Of a stretch of 64,000 nt of DNA, positions 1-10,031 are shown in pieces (the first letter of the stretch is position 1; each line of letters starts with the position of its first letter). The notes below the pieces were generated by a model. That model was not told the DNA's origin. It worked only from the letters and a program-made list of their open reading frames with translations, and made no database searches. The stretch comes from Diaphorobacter ruginosibacter (lineage in GTDB: Bacteria > Pseudomonadota > Gammaproteobacteria > Burkholderiales > Burkholderiaceae_C): positions 1,488,001 to 1,552,000 of the forward strand of contig NZ_CP060714.1 of the NCBI RefSeq assembly GCF_014395975.1, read 5' to 3'. A program made the position numbers and the translations under genes.

Positions 1-770
1 AACGCCAGGTCGTCCAGCTTGGGGTCGTGCGTGAGGGCCACCACGCAGCTGCGGCGATCGGGCCTGAAGGCCAGCACCACGTCGTCAGGCATGTCGCTCA
101 CCACCTTGGCCGCAGGCACGCTCCACGCCCCGCGATACTCGTCGCGCGGGTCACACACGGTGACCGCAAATCCGCTGAAAAGCGCCATCGTCGCAAGGTA
201 TTCGGTGAGCTGGCCTGCCCCGATCAGCAGCATGCGGTACTCGGGTCCGAAAGTGCTTTTGAGCTGCGTCGGCGACAGCTGGAGCTCGGTCGGGGCAGCG
301 GCTTCGGCGAGGGTGACGGTCCCATCGGACAATTGCACGATCCGGTCCACCAGCTGGCCTGACTCCAACGCCGTGACCAGTTCGGCCAGCTTCAGCGCAT
401 CGGGGTCGTACTCGAGCAGCAGCTCCAGCGTGCCGCCGCAGGGCAGTCCGAAGCGGTGAGCCTCGTCTGCCGTGACGCCGTATTTCACAAAGCCGGGCGC
501 TCCAAGGGGAATGACCTGGGCGTCGGCGTTCCGGGTGCCGGCCGGTGCGGCGTTCGCATAGGCCTGTGTGTAGCGGTAGATCAGATCGTCCTCGATGCAG
601 CCGCCAGAGACCGAACCGACCACCGCACCGTCCTCGCACAACGCCATGATCGAGCCTATGGGGCGCGGTGACGATCCCCAGGTGCGCACCACGGTGGCAA
701 GCAGCGCGCGCTTGCCTGCCGCCCGCCAGTCGTGCAACTGGCGCAATACCATGACATCGAGATTTTCCAT
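1..770 (-). CDS. XdhC/CoxI family molybdenum-hydroxylase maturation protein (3' end outside window)
   Basis: Reading from the ATG at 770 gives MENLDVMVLRQLHDWRAAGK and an open frame of 256 codons running off the left edge. The N-terminal part carries the conserved TWGSSPRPIGS and GGCIEDD stretches of the XdhC/CoxI domain. Further on, LLIGAGQLTEYLATMAL is a Rossmann-like nucleotide-binding turn of the XdhC C-terminal domain. XdhC proteins bind molybdenum cofactor, protect it and help insert the sulfurated form into xanthine-dehydrogenase-type enzymes. The gene is last in the cox operon, 36 bases after coxG, which fits maturation of the CoxSLM enzyme. The C-terminus cannot be judged. Confidence 0.88.
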   Translation of the reverse strand, partial: MENLDVMVLRQLHDWRAAGKRALLATVVRTWGSSPRPIGSIMALCEDGAVVGSVSGGCIEDDLIYRYTQAYANAAPAGTRNADAQVIPLGAPGFVKYGVTADEAHRFGLPCGGTLELLLEYDPDALKLAELVTALESGQLVDRIVQLSDGTVTLAEAAAPTELQLSPTQLKSTFGPEYRMLLIGAGQLTEYLATMALFSGFAVTVCDPRDEYRGAWSVPAAKVVSDMPDDVVLAFRPDRRSCVVALTHDPKLDDLA

Positions 771-806
771 GTCGGTGATTCTGCAATGGCTGGAGGATTC
801 CTGCTC

Positions 807-1361
807 TCAGGTGGTTTCTGGGCCTTCGCCGGCCTCCTTCTTCCCGAGGCCCATCTTCTTCATCAACCCGCTCATCATTCCGGTCTTGCCGGCAGCCTCC
901 TCATCCTCGGGCGGGCCGTAGCGGCGCTGCATCTCCTTGTCGAAGCGCTTGAAGAAGTCTTCCGCAAGCGACTTGGCCGCGCCGTCGATCAGGCGCTGCC
1001 CCAGTTGCGCGACCTTTCCTCCGACCTGCGCGTTGACGGTGTACGCCAGTTCGCAGCCTGCGTCGTTGGGCAGCAGCGTGACCTTGGCGCTGCCCTTGCC
1101 GAAACCGGCGGCGCCGCCCTGGCCATCGAAGGCGATGGTGTAGCTTTGCGGCGGAACGATGTCGGAGAGCGTGATCTGCCCCGAGAACTTGGCCGACACC
1201 GGACCGATCTTGAGCGCCATGCCGATGGCATACCGGTTGTCGCCGTTGGCCTCGACGCGATCGCATCCGGGGATGCAGACCTTGAGCACCTCGGGATCGT
1301 TGAGCGCGTCCCACGCCTGTTGCTGCGAGACGCCGAGCTGGCGGCTGGATTGCATGTCCAT
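807..1361 (-). CDS. coxG: CoxG family protein (SRPBCC fold)
   Basis: The 184-residue product has the CoxG pattern: an N-terminal SRPBCC helix-grip domain (about residues 1-145) with VSQQQAWDALNDPEVLKVCIPG and the late helix GGKVAQLGQRLIDGAAKSLAE. A Lys/Gly/Glu-rich tail follows (about 160-184). In CO dehydrogenase clusters CoxG is thought to help anchor or mature the enzyme at the membrane, but its biochemical role is not settled. It lies 42 bases after coxE and 36 before xdhC on the same strand. A second in-frame ATG two codons downstream (1355) is a possible start. Confidence 0.88.
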   Translation of the reverse strand: MDMQSSRQLGVSQQQAWDALNDPEVLKVCIPGCDRVEANGDNRYAIGMALKIGPVSAKFSGQITLSDIVPPQSYTIAFDGQGGAAGFGKGSAKVTLLPNDAGCELAYTVNAQVGGKVAQLGQRLIDGAAKSLAEDFFKRFDKEMQRRYGPPEDEEAAGKTGMMSGLMKKMGLGKKEAGEGPETT

Positions 1362-1403
1362 GGGGAACTCCTTCGGTCTGTTGTGTCTGTGGTGTCGGCT
1401 GGT

Positions 1404-2713
1404 TCAGGTGTCCTGGAAACGCCCGACCTGCTGGGGATGTGGCCGTGGGCGAGGGCTGGAGCCGGAATTGGAGCGTGAAGGCGCCCCGGCCAGCAACTGC
1501 GCGATGCGAGCGGCCAGCTCGTCCAGGCTCTGCAGGTTGTGCACTGCCAGCATGCCGTCCGCATGCGAGTGCAACTGGGCGGCGCCACGCGCAAGTGGTG
1601 CATAGCCGTCAAAGCGAAGCAGCGGGTTGAGCCAGAGAAGCGCGCGGCTGTTGCGGCAGAGCCAGTCAAGCTCGTTGGCCAGCAGCCCGGGCTCGCCGGT
1701 ATCGAGTCCGTCGCTGATCATCAGCACCAGGGTGCGCTGCCCGGTCAGCCTGCGCGCGTGCTCGCGACGCAGGGTGGCAAGCGACTCTCCCAGCCGTGTG
1801 CCTCCCGCAAAATCGTCGATGGCGGCATTGCAGGCTTCCAGCATGTCGTCGGGATCGCGCAGGGCGAAGGCCGGGGTCAGGTCGGTGAGCCGGGTGCCGA
1901 AGGCGAACACGTCGCGCCGGAGGTGGCGCCTGGGACGGCGGCCCTGGGTGCCTGCGCCGCCACGGGTCGCCGAATGCAGGAAGGCGAGCAGCAGGCGCGC
2001 ATAGCGCTCCATCGAGCCGGAGACATCGACCAGGACGAGCAGCGGCAGCGCTTGACGCGTTCGCCGCAGCCTGGGGATGCGCAGTGGCTCACCCGAGTGC
2101 CGGGCGGCCTCGCGCAGCATGCCGGGCCAATGCGGCCGCTCCCCACGCGAGCCGGGCTGCATGCGGCGCGTGGCGTATTCCGGAATGGGCAGGGCGATCT
2201 CGCGCGCCAGGCGCTCGACCAGCCGGAACTCGCTCGCGCTCAGGGCGTTGAAGTCGGCATGGTGCAGTCGCTGGCGCTCGCTCGCGGTCATCGCCGCGTC
2301 GAGGTCGAGCAGGTCTTCCTTTGCGGACTGCGGCGTGCGGCCCTTGTCGCTTTCGCGCGGTGGCGACAGCGCCTCGCTGGTGCGCGGCTTGCGTTGGGGC
2401 GGGGTGGGCCGTGTCTCGGTGCGGGGCAGCATCTGTGCGAGCAGCTTGTTCGCGATGTCGGGGTTGCGGAACATGGCGTCGAACAGCTCGGCAAACACGG
2501 CGCGATCCTGCTCGCGGCTCACCAGCGATGCCTGCAGCGCGCAGCGCAGGTCATCCCGGCGTGCCAGGCCGACCAGCCGCGCCGCCTCGCACGCGAGGGC
2601 GATGCGCGAGCTGTCCAGCGGCACGCCTGCCCGGCGCAGCGCACGCGCGAGCGCCAGGATCTGCTCGGGCAGCTTGCCGCTGCGTGCGTCGCCAAGCGAG
2701 GACCTCGGGGTGT

Positions 2714-2717
<4 letters not shown>
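1404..2717 (-). CDS. coxE: CoxE-type VWA domain protein
   Basis: Start chosen at the ATG at 2717, which overlaps the coxD stop by four bases (ATGA), a common sign of translational coupling. A longer reading to 2870 would run into coxD. The protein has 437 residues. Residues 1-220 are a helical, Arg-rich region typical of CoxE. The VWA domain begins around 225 with LLVLVDVSGSME, where DVSGS (231-235) is the MIDAS metal-binding motif; SDGLDTG lies further on. CoxE works with the MoxR ATPase CoxD; in Oligotropha the CoxD/CoxE pair is required to build the functional metal centre of CO dehydrogenase. Confidence 0.9.
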
Positions 2718-3649
<932 letters not shown>

Positions 3650-3675
3650 GGCGAACGCTGTGTCGTTATCGAAGC

Positions 3676-4470
3676 TCAGTGTCCCAGCGCCCTGGCGACC
3701 GCGCGCTGCGTCTGCACGCTGATCAGGTTGGCGCGGTAGGCGGCGGAGCCATGCAGGTCGCTGGAGAGCTCTGCCGCATCGATCGGTACGCCAGCCGCCG
3801 CTTCGGGGGTGAAGCTCTGCTGCAGCGCCGCCTCGAGCCCCTGGTGGCGGAACACCCCATTGCCGCCGCCCGTGACCGCGACGCGCACACCGTCATCGGT
3901 CTGCGCGACGAACACGCCGATCAATGCAAAGCGCGATGCGGGTTGCTTGAACTTCATGTAGGCCGCGCGCCGTGCGATGGGAAAGCGGATGGCGGTGATC
4001 ACCTCGCCATCCTCGAGCGCCGTCGAGAACATGCCCAGAAAGAAGTCATCCGCCGCGATCTCGCGCCGCGTGGTGACGACCGTTGCGCCGAGGCCGAGCA
4101 CGGCGCTGGGATAGCATGCGGAAGGATCGTTGTTGGCCACCGAGCCGCCCATCGTGCCCATGGCGCGTACCTGGCGGTCGCCGATGTGCGCAGCCAGGTC
4201 GGCCAGGGCGGGGATGGCGTCCTGCACGTCCTTGCTCGAGGCCACGTCGGCATGGCGTGTCATTGCGCCGATCACGATGTGGTTGCCGTCGCGCCGGATG
4301 CCTGCAAGTTCCCTGATGGCGCCCAGGTCGGCCAGGGTCTCGGGGCTGGAAAGGCGCAGCTTCATCGATGCGAGCAGCGTCTGCCCGCCGGCCAGCAGCC
4401 TGGCTCCCGAGCCCGCCATCTGGGCCGCGGCGGCGAGCGTGGCGGGGCGTTGGTAGTCGAATGTGTACAT
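3676..4470 (-). CDS. coxM: CoxM, FAD-binding medium subunit of a molybdenum hydroxylase
   Basis: Start taken at the ATG at 4470, giving MYTFDYQRPATLAAA; an upstream ATG at 4512 lies inside coxL. The 264-residue product carries both FAD signatures of this family: AGGQTLL (27-33) and TMGGSVANNDPSACYP (106-121). It would pass electrons from the CoxS iron-sulfur clusters to FAD and then to the respiratory chain or another acceptor. It is only 11 bases from the end of coxL. The position after coxL (S-L-M order) is the form II arrangement. Confidence 0.92.
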   Translation of the reverse strand: MYTFDYQRPATLAAAAQMAGSGARLLAGGQTLLASMKLRLSSPETLADLGAIRELAGIRRDGNHIVIGAMTRHADVASSKDVQDAIPALADLAAHIGDRQVRAMGTMGGSVANNDPSACYPSAVLGLGATVVTTRREIAADDFFLGMFSTALEDGEVITAIRFPIARRAAYMKFKQPASRFALIGVFVAQTDDGVRVAVTGGGNGVFRHQGLEAALQQSFTPEAAAGVPIDAAELSSDLHGSAAYRANLISVQTQRAVARALGH

Positions 4471-4481
4471 GACGGGACTCC

Positions 4482-6854
4482 TCAGGCCTTGGCAGCTTGG
4501 ATGGCTTCCCACACGCGCGATGGCGATGCGGGCATGTCGAAGTCGTTCACGCCCAGCGGGTGAAGGGCATCGAGCACGGCATTGATGACGGCCGGTGGCG
4601 AACCGATGGCGCCAGCCTCGCCGCAGCCCTTGGTGCCCAGCGGGTTGTGCGTGCAGGGCGTGCAGACGGTGTCGAGCTTGAACTCGGGGAAGTCGTCGGC
4701 GCGCGGCATGGTGTAGTCCATGAAGCTGCCCGTGATGAGCTGGCCCGTCTCGCGGTCATATACGCAGTTCTCCATCAGTGCCTGGCCGATGCCCTGCACG
4801 ATGCCCCCGTGCACCTGACCCTCGACGATCATCGGGTTGATGATGGTGCCGAAATCATCGACGGCGCTGAAGCGATCCACGCGCACCACGCCCGTCTGCG
4901 GATCGACCTCCACCTCGCAGATGTACGTGCCTGCGGGGTAGGTGAAGTTGGTCGGGTCGTAGAACGCAGTCTCGTTCAGCCCCGGCTCCAGCGTGGCGAG
5001 CGGGTAGTTGTGCGGCACGTAGGCCGTGAGTGCGATCTGGGCGAAGGGGATCTTCTTGTCGGTCCCCTTCACCACGAACTCTCCCCCCGTGAAGTCGATG
5101 TCGGCATCGCTCGCCTCCATGAGGTGCGCTGCGATCTTCTTTGCCTTGGCCTCGATCTTGTCGAGCGCCTTCATGATGGCCGCACCGCCCACGCTGATGG
5201 AGCGCGATCCGTAGGTTCCCATGCCGAAGGGTACGCGTCCGGTGTCGCCGTGCACCACCTCCACGTTCTCGACGGGAATGCCGAGGCGTCCCGCCACCAC
5301 CTGAGCGAACGTGGTCTCATGGCCCTGGCCGTGGCTGTGCGATCCGGTGAACACCGTCACGCTGCCGGTGGGGTGCACGCGCACCTCGCCGCATTCGAAC
5401 AGGCCGGCCCGTGCGCCGAGCGCTCCGGCGATGTTCGAGGGGGCCAGGCCGCAGGCCTCGATATAGCTCGAATAGCCGATGCCGCGCTTCAGCCCCCTGG
5501 CCTCGCTGGCCTTGCGGCGTGCATCGAAGCCTGCCACGTCGGCGAGCTTCTCTGCCTTGTCCATGCAGGCGTTGTAGTCGCCCACGTCGTACTGCAGGGC
5601 AACCGGCGTCTGGTAGGGGAACTGCGTGATGAAGTTGCGGCGCCGGATCTCGGCCTGCGGCAGGCCTAGTTCCCAGCCGCAGCGGCTCACGAGGCGCTCC
5701 AGAAGATAGGTGGCCTCGGGGCGGCCCGCACCACGATAGGCATCGACCGGCGCGGTGTTGGTGAACCATGCATCGACGGCGATGTGGATCTGCGGGCAGG
5801 TGTACTGGCCCGCCAGCAGCGTGGCATAGAGAATCGTCGGGATGGCGGTGGAGAACGTCGAGAGGTAGGCCCCCAGGTTCGCATCGGTGTGCACGCGCAT
5901 CGCCAGGAACTTGCCGTCCTTGTCCATCGCCATCTCGGCATGGCTCACATGGTCGCGGCCGTGCGCATCCGACAGGAAGGCCTCGCTGCGGTCGGCTGTC
6001 CACTTGATGTTGCGGTTGAGCTGCCTGGCGGCCCAGGTCAGCGCCACGTCCTCGGCATACAGGTAGATCTTGGAGCCGAATCCACCGCCCACGTCGGGGG
6101 CGATCACGCGCACCTTGCTCTCGGGAAGGCTGAGCACGAATGCGGTCAGCAGCAGACGCTCCACATGCGGGTTCTGGTTGGCCACGTAGAGCGTGTATTC
6201 GTCGTTGGCGCGGTTGTACGAACCGATGGCCGAGCGTGGTTCCATCGCATTCGGAACCAGCCGGTTGTTCACCAGGTCGAGCTTCGTGACGTGCGCTGCG
6301 TTCTTGAAGGCGGCATCGACCGCGCCTGCATCGCCCAGCTCCCAGTGGTAGCAGCGGTTGTCGGGCGCCACGTCGTGCAGGGCAGGGCCTTTCTTCGCAT
6401 CGGTGACGTTGACGACGGCATCGAGCACGTCATAGTCGACCTGCACCGCCTCGGCCGCATCGCGCGCCTGCTGGAGTGTCTCTGCAACGACCATCGCCAC
6501 GTGGTCGCCCACGTAGCGTGCCTTGCCGATCGCCAGAATGGGATGCGGCGGCTCCTTCATCGGTTCGCCGTTGCTGCTGGTGATGAGCCAGCCGCACGGC
6601 AGGCCGCCCATCTTGCCTTCGATGTCCTTGCCGGAAAACACGCCGATCACGCCGGGCATGGCCTTGGCTGCGCTCACGTCCACGTTCCTGATGGCGGCGT
6701 GCGCATGCGGCGAGCGCACGAACACGGCATGCGCCTGGCGCGCCATGGTGATGTCATCGGTATATTGGCCTGCGCCCGTCAGGAACCGGTAGTCCTCCTT
6801 GCGGAGCACGGCCTCGCCGATGTGCGGCAGCTTGGAAATGTCGGTAGCCCCCAT
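4482..6854 (-). CDS. coxL: CoxL-like molybdopterin-binding large subunit (form II, AYRGAGR type)
   Basis: The 790-residue protein belongs to the xanthine dehydrogenase family Mo-binding subunits. It has the hammerhead domain at the N-terminus, PDVGGGFGSK (253-262), the active-site loop AYRGAGR (372-378), and GCGEAGAIG near the C-terminus whose Glu (746) matches the catalytic glutamate. True form I CO dehydrogenases have AYxCSFR with the copper-binding Cys. That Cys is absent here, so the enzyme is form II: it may oxidise CO poorly or have another substrate, such as an aldehyde or N-heterocycle. A clear AAGGAG site precedes the ATG. It lies 28 bases after coxS. Confidence 0.93.
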   Translation of the reverse strand: MGATDISKLPHIGEAVLRKEDYRFLTGAGQYTDDITMARQAHAVFVRSPHAHAAIRNVDVSAAKAMPGVIGVFSGKDIEGKMGGLPCGWLITSSNGEPMKEPPHPILAIGKARYVGDHVAMVVAETLQQARDAAEAVQVDYDVLDAVVNVTDAKKGPALHDVAPDNRCYHWELGDAGAVDAAFKNAAHVTKLDLVNNRLVPNAMEPRSAIGSYNRANDEYTLYVANQNPHVERLLLTAFVLSLPESKVRVIAPDVGGGFGSKIYLYAEDVALTWAARQLNRNIKWTADRSEAFLSDAHGRDHVSHAEMAMDKDGKFLAMRVHTDANLGAYLSTFSTAIPTILYATLLAGQYTCPQIHIAVDAWFTNTAPVDAYRGAGRPEATYLLERLVSRCGWELGLPQAEIRRRNFITQFPYQTPVALQYDVGDYNACMDKAEKLADVAGFDARRKASEARGLKRGIGYSSYIEACGLAPSNIAGALGARAGLFECGEVRVHPTGSVTVFTGSHSHGQGHETTFAQVVAGRLGIPVENVEVVHGDTGRVPFGMGTYGSRSISVGGAAIMKALDKIEAKAKKIAAHLMEASDADIDFTGGEFVVKGTDKKIPFAQIALTAYVPHNYPLATLEPGLNETAFYDPTNFTYPAGTYICEVEVDPQTGVVRVDRFSAVDDFGTIINPMIVEGQVHGGIVQGIGQALMENCVYDRETGQLITGSFMDYTMPRADDFPEFKLDTVCTPCTHNPLGTKGCGEAGAIGSPPAVINAVLDALHPLGVNDFDMPASPSRVWEAIQAAKA

Positions 6855-6882
6855 GAGTCTTCTCCTTCAGGTATGGACAGTC

Positions 6883-7356
6883 TCAGGAGCCGGCGGCCAT
6901 GGCCGCCTTGCCTTGGACAACGGCCTTGACGATGTTCTGGTAGCCCGTGCACCGGCACAGGTTGCCCTCGAGCAACTCGCGGATCTCGGCCTCGCCCGCA
7001 TCGGGATGGTTCCTGCAGATGTCGACCGCGCTCATCACCATGCCCGGCGTGCAGAAGCCGCATTGCAGCCCGTGACACTGCCGGAAGGCATCCTGCATCG
7101 GGTGCATGGTGCCGTCGGCGGCGGCCATGCCTTCGATGGTGGTGATGTTCGCCCCGTCGTGCATCACCGCGAGCGTGTTGCACGACTTGATTGCCCGGCC
7201 GTTCACGTGCACCGTGCAGGCGCCGCATTGCGCGGTGTCGCAGCCCACGTGCGTGCCGGTGAGGTTGAGATGCTCGCGGATCGCCTGGACGAGCAGGGTG
7301 TTGGATGGAACGTCAACGCTCGCGGCTTGGCCGTTGACCGTGAATTGCACTTTCAT
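6883..7356 (-). CDS. coxS: CoxS, 2x[2Fe-2S] small subunit
   Basis: The 157-residue protein has the two ferredoxin domains of molybdenum hydroxylase small subunits. The plant-type cluster uses C39, C44, C47 and C59 (GCDTAQCGACTVHV). The second cluster uses C99, C102, C134 and C136 (QCGFCTPG, CRCTGYQ). It carries electrons from the Mo site to the FAD subunit. It is the first gene of the operon, with an AGGAGA ribosome site 8 bases before the ATG and the divergent regulator upstream. Confidence 0.94.
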   Translation of the reverse strand: MKVQFTVNGQAASVDVPSNTLLVQAIREHLNLTGTHVGCDTAQCGACTVHVNGRAIKSCNTLAVMHDGANITTIEGMAAADGTMHPMQDAFRQCHGLQCGFCTPGMVMSAVDICRNHPDAGEAEIRELLEGNLCRCTGYQNIVKAVVQGKAAMAAGS

Positions 7357-7590
7357 CGGGTTTGTCTCCTGTGTGCGTGGCCTCTGCTGTCAGTGGGTGG
7401 GCCCTGGAATTCGACGGGTGGATCACAGCGCCTATCGTGATGAGCCCGGAATGCGCCCGGATCAGGCAAAACCCTGAAGGCGGGCGGACGGACATCGAAT
7501 ATTCTCAAAATGGAACACTTCGCGACCGTGCACTTCCGATGTGCCGGTGTTGAATGCGTTGTTTCAATTTGTCGTTGCAAGCCACATTCC
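7357..7590. promoter_or_regulatory. Divergent control region between coxS and the GAF/Fis regulator
   Basis: This 234-base region must hold the promoter of the cox operon (minus) and that of the regulator (plus). It includes an 8-base palindrome GAATATTC at 7497-7504 and an interrupted inverted repeat TTGAA-N8-TTCAA near 7549-7566. I found no convincing -24/-12 sigma-54 promoter on the cox side, in keeping with the regulator's lack of an AAA+ domain. Boundaries are by neighbouring genes only. Confidence 0.5.
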
Positions 7591-8787
7591 ATGCACAGCC
7601 AGCACGATTCCCTTGCCGCACAGCGTCTTGCCCAGATCAGCCGTGCACGCCAGTCGGTTCTTGCCGACGGCGATGCCGTGGGGACGGGCGAGTCCTATCC
7701 GCTGGGCATGGGGTCGGATTTCGACTGGATCGAGCGCTCATGGAGGCGCTGCATGGCACAGGGCCTGCGGCCGGAGCAGCATGTCGGCTTCGACCTGGTT
7801 TCTGCGCAGCAGATGCGCCGGGTACGCGAGGTGCATCGCCCGCTCGTCGAGGCCGCGCGGCCCGTGCTGCAGGGCCTGGGCCGTGCAACGGCCAGCACCC
7901 GGTATTTTGCGATTCTCACGGACGCCGACGGTGTGGTGGTGGACACGGCTGGAGCCATCGACCATTCGGATGCAAGGGTGCACAGCATTGCGCGCGTGGG
8001 GGTGGACCTGTCCGAGCGCAGTATCGGCACCTCGGCCATCAGCGCCGCGCTCTCCGAACGCCATCCTGTCTGGCTGCATCGTGGGGAGCACTTCTTTCAC
8101 GACACCTCGGTGTACAGCTGCGCGGGTGCGCCGGTGTTCGACGCGAACGGTCGATGCACGGGCATGCTGGACCTCACGGGCGTCGATGCGGTGGAGCGCC
8201 CGGAGCTGCGACATCTGGTTGCGCGCGCCGCGCGACATATTGAAAACGCGCTGGTCGCTGGAGTGCCGCACCGTTTGCTGCTGCGCCTGAACTGGCCCGG
8301 GCAGTGGGACGGAGGCGATGGTGATGGTTTGCTGGCGCTCGACGCAGAGGGCTGGGTGACGGGCGCCAACCAGGTGGCGCGCCAGATTGTCTCCGGGCTG
8401 GCGCACGCGGCCGGGGCATTGCATGTCGAGGAACTGTTCGCCGCACCGGTGCATGTGCTGTTCGATGCGGCGCGCCGCAGCACGCATGCCGATGCGAGCG
8501 TGGAGATACCTCTGTGGTCCGGGTTGCGCGTACAAATACGTGCACAGATACGTGAACAAAAGCGCGCGCAGTGGGCGGGGGAGGATCCCTCGCCTGACGC
8601 GGTGGCGCATGCCGACCCGGCATTGGATGCGCCCCAGGTCGCGCTGCCGCTCAAGGACCTGGAGCTGACGCTCGTGCACCAGGCCGTGGCCAATGCGCGC
8701 GGCAACGTGGCCCAGGCTGCACGGGCCCTGGGCATCAGCCGCGCGACGGTCTATCGCAAGCTGGGGCGCAGGCAGCCTGAGCGCTGA
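7591..8787 (+). CDS. GAF-domain/Fis-type HTH transcriptional regulator without AAA+ domain
   Basis: Start taken at the ATG at 7591 (MHSQHDSLAAQRLAQ), 398 residues; no good ribosome site is visible and an in-frame upstream ATG at 7510 is possible. The N-terminal part resembles AcoR-type activators: an ERSWRRCMAQGLRPE segment, then a GAF-like sensory domain (about 80-190, with GVDLSERSIGTSAISAAL). A C-terminal Fis-type helix-turn-helix is present (about 360-395, GNVAQAARALGISRATVY). The central sigma-54 AAA+ ATPase (GAFTGA, Walker motifs) is missing. It is divergent from coxS and probably controls the cox operon, perhaps by sensing a small ligand. The regulatory target is inferred from position. 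Confidence 0.8.
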   Translation: MHSQHDSLAAQRLAQISRARQSVLADGDAVGTGESYPLGMGSDFDWIERSWRRCMAQGLRPEQHVGFDLVSAQQMRRVREVHRPLVEAARPVLQGLGRATASTRYFAILTDADGVVVDTAGAIDHSDARVHSIARVGVDLSERSIGTSAISAALSERHPVWLHRGEHFFHDTSVYSCAGAPVFDANGRCTGMLDLTGVDAVERPELRHLVARAARHIENALVAGVPHRLLLRLNWPGQWDGGDGDGLLALDAEGWVTGANQVARQIVSGLAHAAGALHVEELFAAPVHVLFDAARRSTHADASVEIPLWSGLRVQIRAQIREQKRAQWAGEDPSPDAVAHADPALDAPQVALPLKDLELTLVHQAVANARGNVAQAARALGISRATVYRKLGRRQPER

Positions 8788-8793
8788 GGCGCG

Positions 8794-9696
8794 TCACTTG
8801 CCCTGCAGCTGCGGGCGGCTCACCGTGCTGAAAACGTACTTGAGGCTGTCGCCCAGCGTGCTCTCCCACACCATCCACTCGTGCTTGCCGTTCACGATGC
8901 GAAGCTCGGCGGGCTGCTTGGCGCGGCGCAGCTGGGAGTAGAGGTTGGTCGCCTCCGCTTCGATCATGAATTCGTCGTCGTCACCCGAGTTGATGTACAT
9001 GGGAACCTGCACGCCCTTCTTGAGGAAGGCATCCATCAGCGGCGGGTAGTTGTACTGGGTCCAGACCGCCTTGCTGTAGGCACCGTCCGTGTTCGGCTCG
9101 GCAAACACCTTGACGGAGCGGGCGGATGAATCCGTCGGGGGCTCGGGACTGTAGATGGCGGGCGAGAGCAGGGCCGCGGCCTGGAACTTCTCCGGGTACT
9201 TGAGCACGTAGCGCAGCGCGCCATAGCCCCCCATCGACAGCCCGCCGATGACGCGGCCGTCGCGCGTGTTGATGGTGCGGTAGGTCTTCTCGACATGCGG
9301 CATCAGGTCGTTGAAGAAGGCACTTTCCATCTTCTCCTTCAGGTCCACATACCAGTTGGTGTTGGCATCCGGCATGACGTAGATGGCGGGCGGAATGTCA
9401 CCCTGCGCCACCAGCCTGTCGACGGTGCCCTGCATCTTGCCCTTGACGACCCAGTCATTGCGGTTGCCTGCATTGCCGTGCAGCAGGTACATCACCGGAT
9501 AGCGGGTGTTCTGGTTGGCCTCGTAGCCCGTGGGAAGGTAGACGTTGTAGCTGAGGTTGCGACCAAGCGACGGGCTGTTGAACTCGACTGCGCGCACCTC
9601 GCTGGCGTGGGCCGGCAGGGCCGCTCCCAGGCCGATCAGGGTGAATGCGGCGAGCGGGGCGATGGTTTGGATTGCGCGCCATGGGCCATTGTGCAT
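8794..9696 (-). CDS. Secreted alpha/beta-hydrolase esterase (esterase D / PF00756 family)
   Basis: The 300-residue protein starts with a signal peptide (cleavage probably after AHA at 31). The esterase D fold shows the oxyanion/HG region YLLHGNAGNRNDW, the nucleophile elbow GGLSMGGYGA (Ser154), an acidic SGDDDEF segment (about 237-243) and the likely catalytic His272 (GKHEWMVW). It would act in the periplasm or outside the cell on carboxylic esters; the substrate is unknown. A strong AGGAGA site precedes the ATG. It is convergent with the cox regulator, only 6 bases from its stop, and the downstream strand shows no partner gene. Confidence 0.85.
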   Translation of the reverse strand: MHNGPWRAIQTIAPLAAFTLIGLGAALPAHASEVRAVEFNSPSLGRNLSYNVYLPTGYEANQNTRYPVMYLLHGNAGNRNDWVVKGKMQGTVDRLVAQGDIPPAIYVMPDANTNWYVDLKEKMESAFFNDLMPHVEKTYRTINTRDGRVIGGLSMGGYGALRYVLKYPEKFQAAALLSPAIYSPEPPTDSSARSVKVFAEPNTDGAYSKAVWTQYNYPPLMDAFLKKGVQVPMYINSGDDDEFMIEAEATNLYSQLRRAKQPAELRIVNGKHEWMVWESTLGDSLKYVFSTVSRPQLQGK

Positions 9697-9883
9697 GCTG
9701 TTGTCTCCTGGTGTTGAATGGAATGTGCGAGCAGCATTCTAGGGAATGGTTGGCTCGAAAAGCGTTTGCAAGGTGTCTGGATTCCCGTATTCCACGGAAA
9801 CCGCAAAAGGGCGTTTGGCAGTTGGCGTATTCTGGTTATGTGGTCTGCGATGGGGGTGGCTGGTTCGACTTCTGCTTACTATG

Positions 9884-9927
9884 TTTTAGGTCGGAGGCCG
9901 GGGGCACTCCCGGCCTCTGTCCTAAAA
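9884..9927. repeat. Large inverted repeat / stem-loop
   Basis: TTTTAGG (9884-9890) pairs with CCTAAAA (9921-9927), and inside it GAGGCCGGG pairs with TCCCGGCCTC around a short GGCAC loop. This gives an extended symmetrical stem. It is followed by A-runs rather than a strong T-run on the plus strand. It may be an extra terminator, or a transcript-protecting hairpin after suhB. Confidence 0.6.
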
Positions 9928-9941
9928 AAGACCTCGGCAAC

Positions 9942-9973
9942 AAAAAAAAGCAGCCCGTTGCCGAACTGCTTTT
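9942..9973 (-). terminator. Intrinsic terminator of suhB
   Basis: On the minus strand AAAAGCAG and CTGCTTTT form an 8-base stem around a 12-base loop, followed by a run of T. It starts about 58 bases after the suhB stop. Confidence 0.75.
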
Positions 9974-10031
9974 GTTTATTTCGCTGGCTCTGGCACAGGA
10001 GCAGGAGCCAGCATGGTCGATGGTCGATTGC

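Larger units (their letters stand above)
9697..10031. other. 335-base intergenic region with two hairpins
   Basis: No credible gene lies here. The left part (9697 to about 9800) should hold the esterase promoter on the minus strand. The right part holds a long GC-rich inverted repeat (9884-9927) and the suhB terminator (9942-9973), both described separately. Confidence 0.6.

Noticed and set aside
7357..7590. Sigma-54 promoter for coxS
   Set aside because: No GG-N10-GC element with proper context was found on the minus strand, and the regulator lacks the AAA+ domain needed to activate sigma-54.
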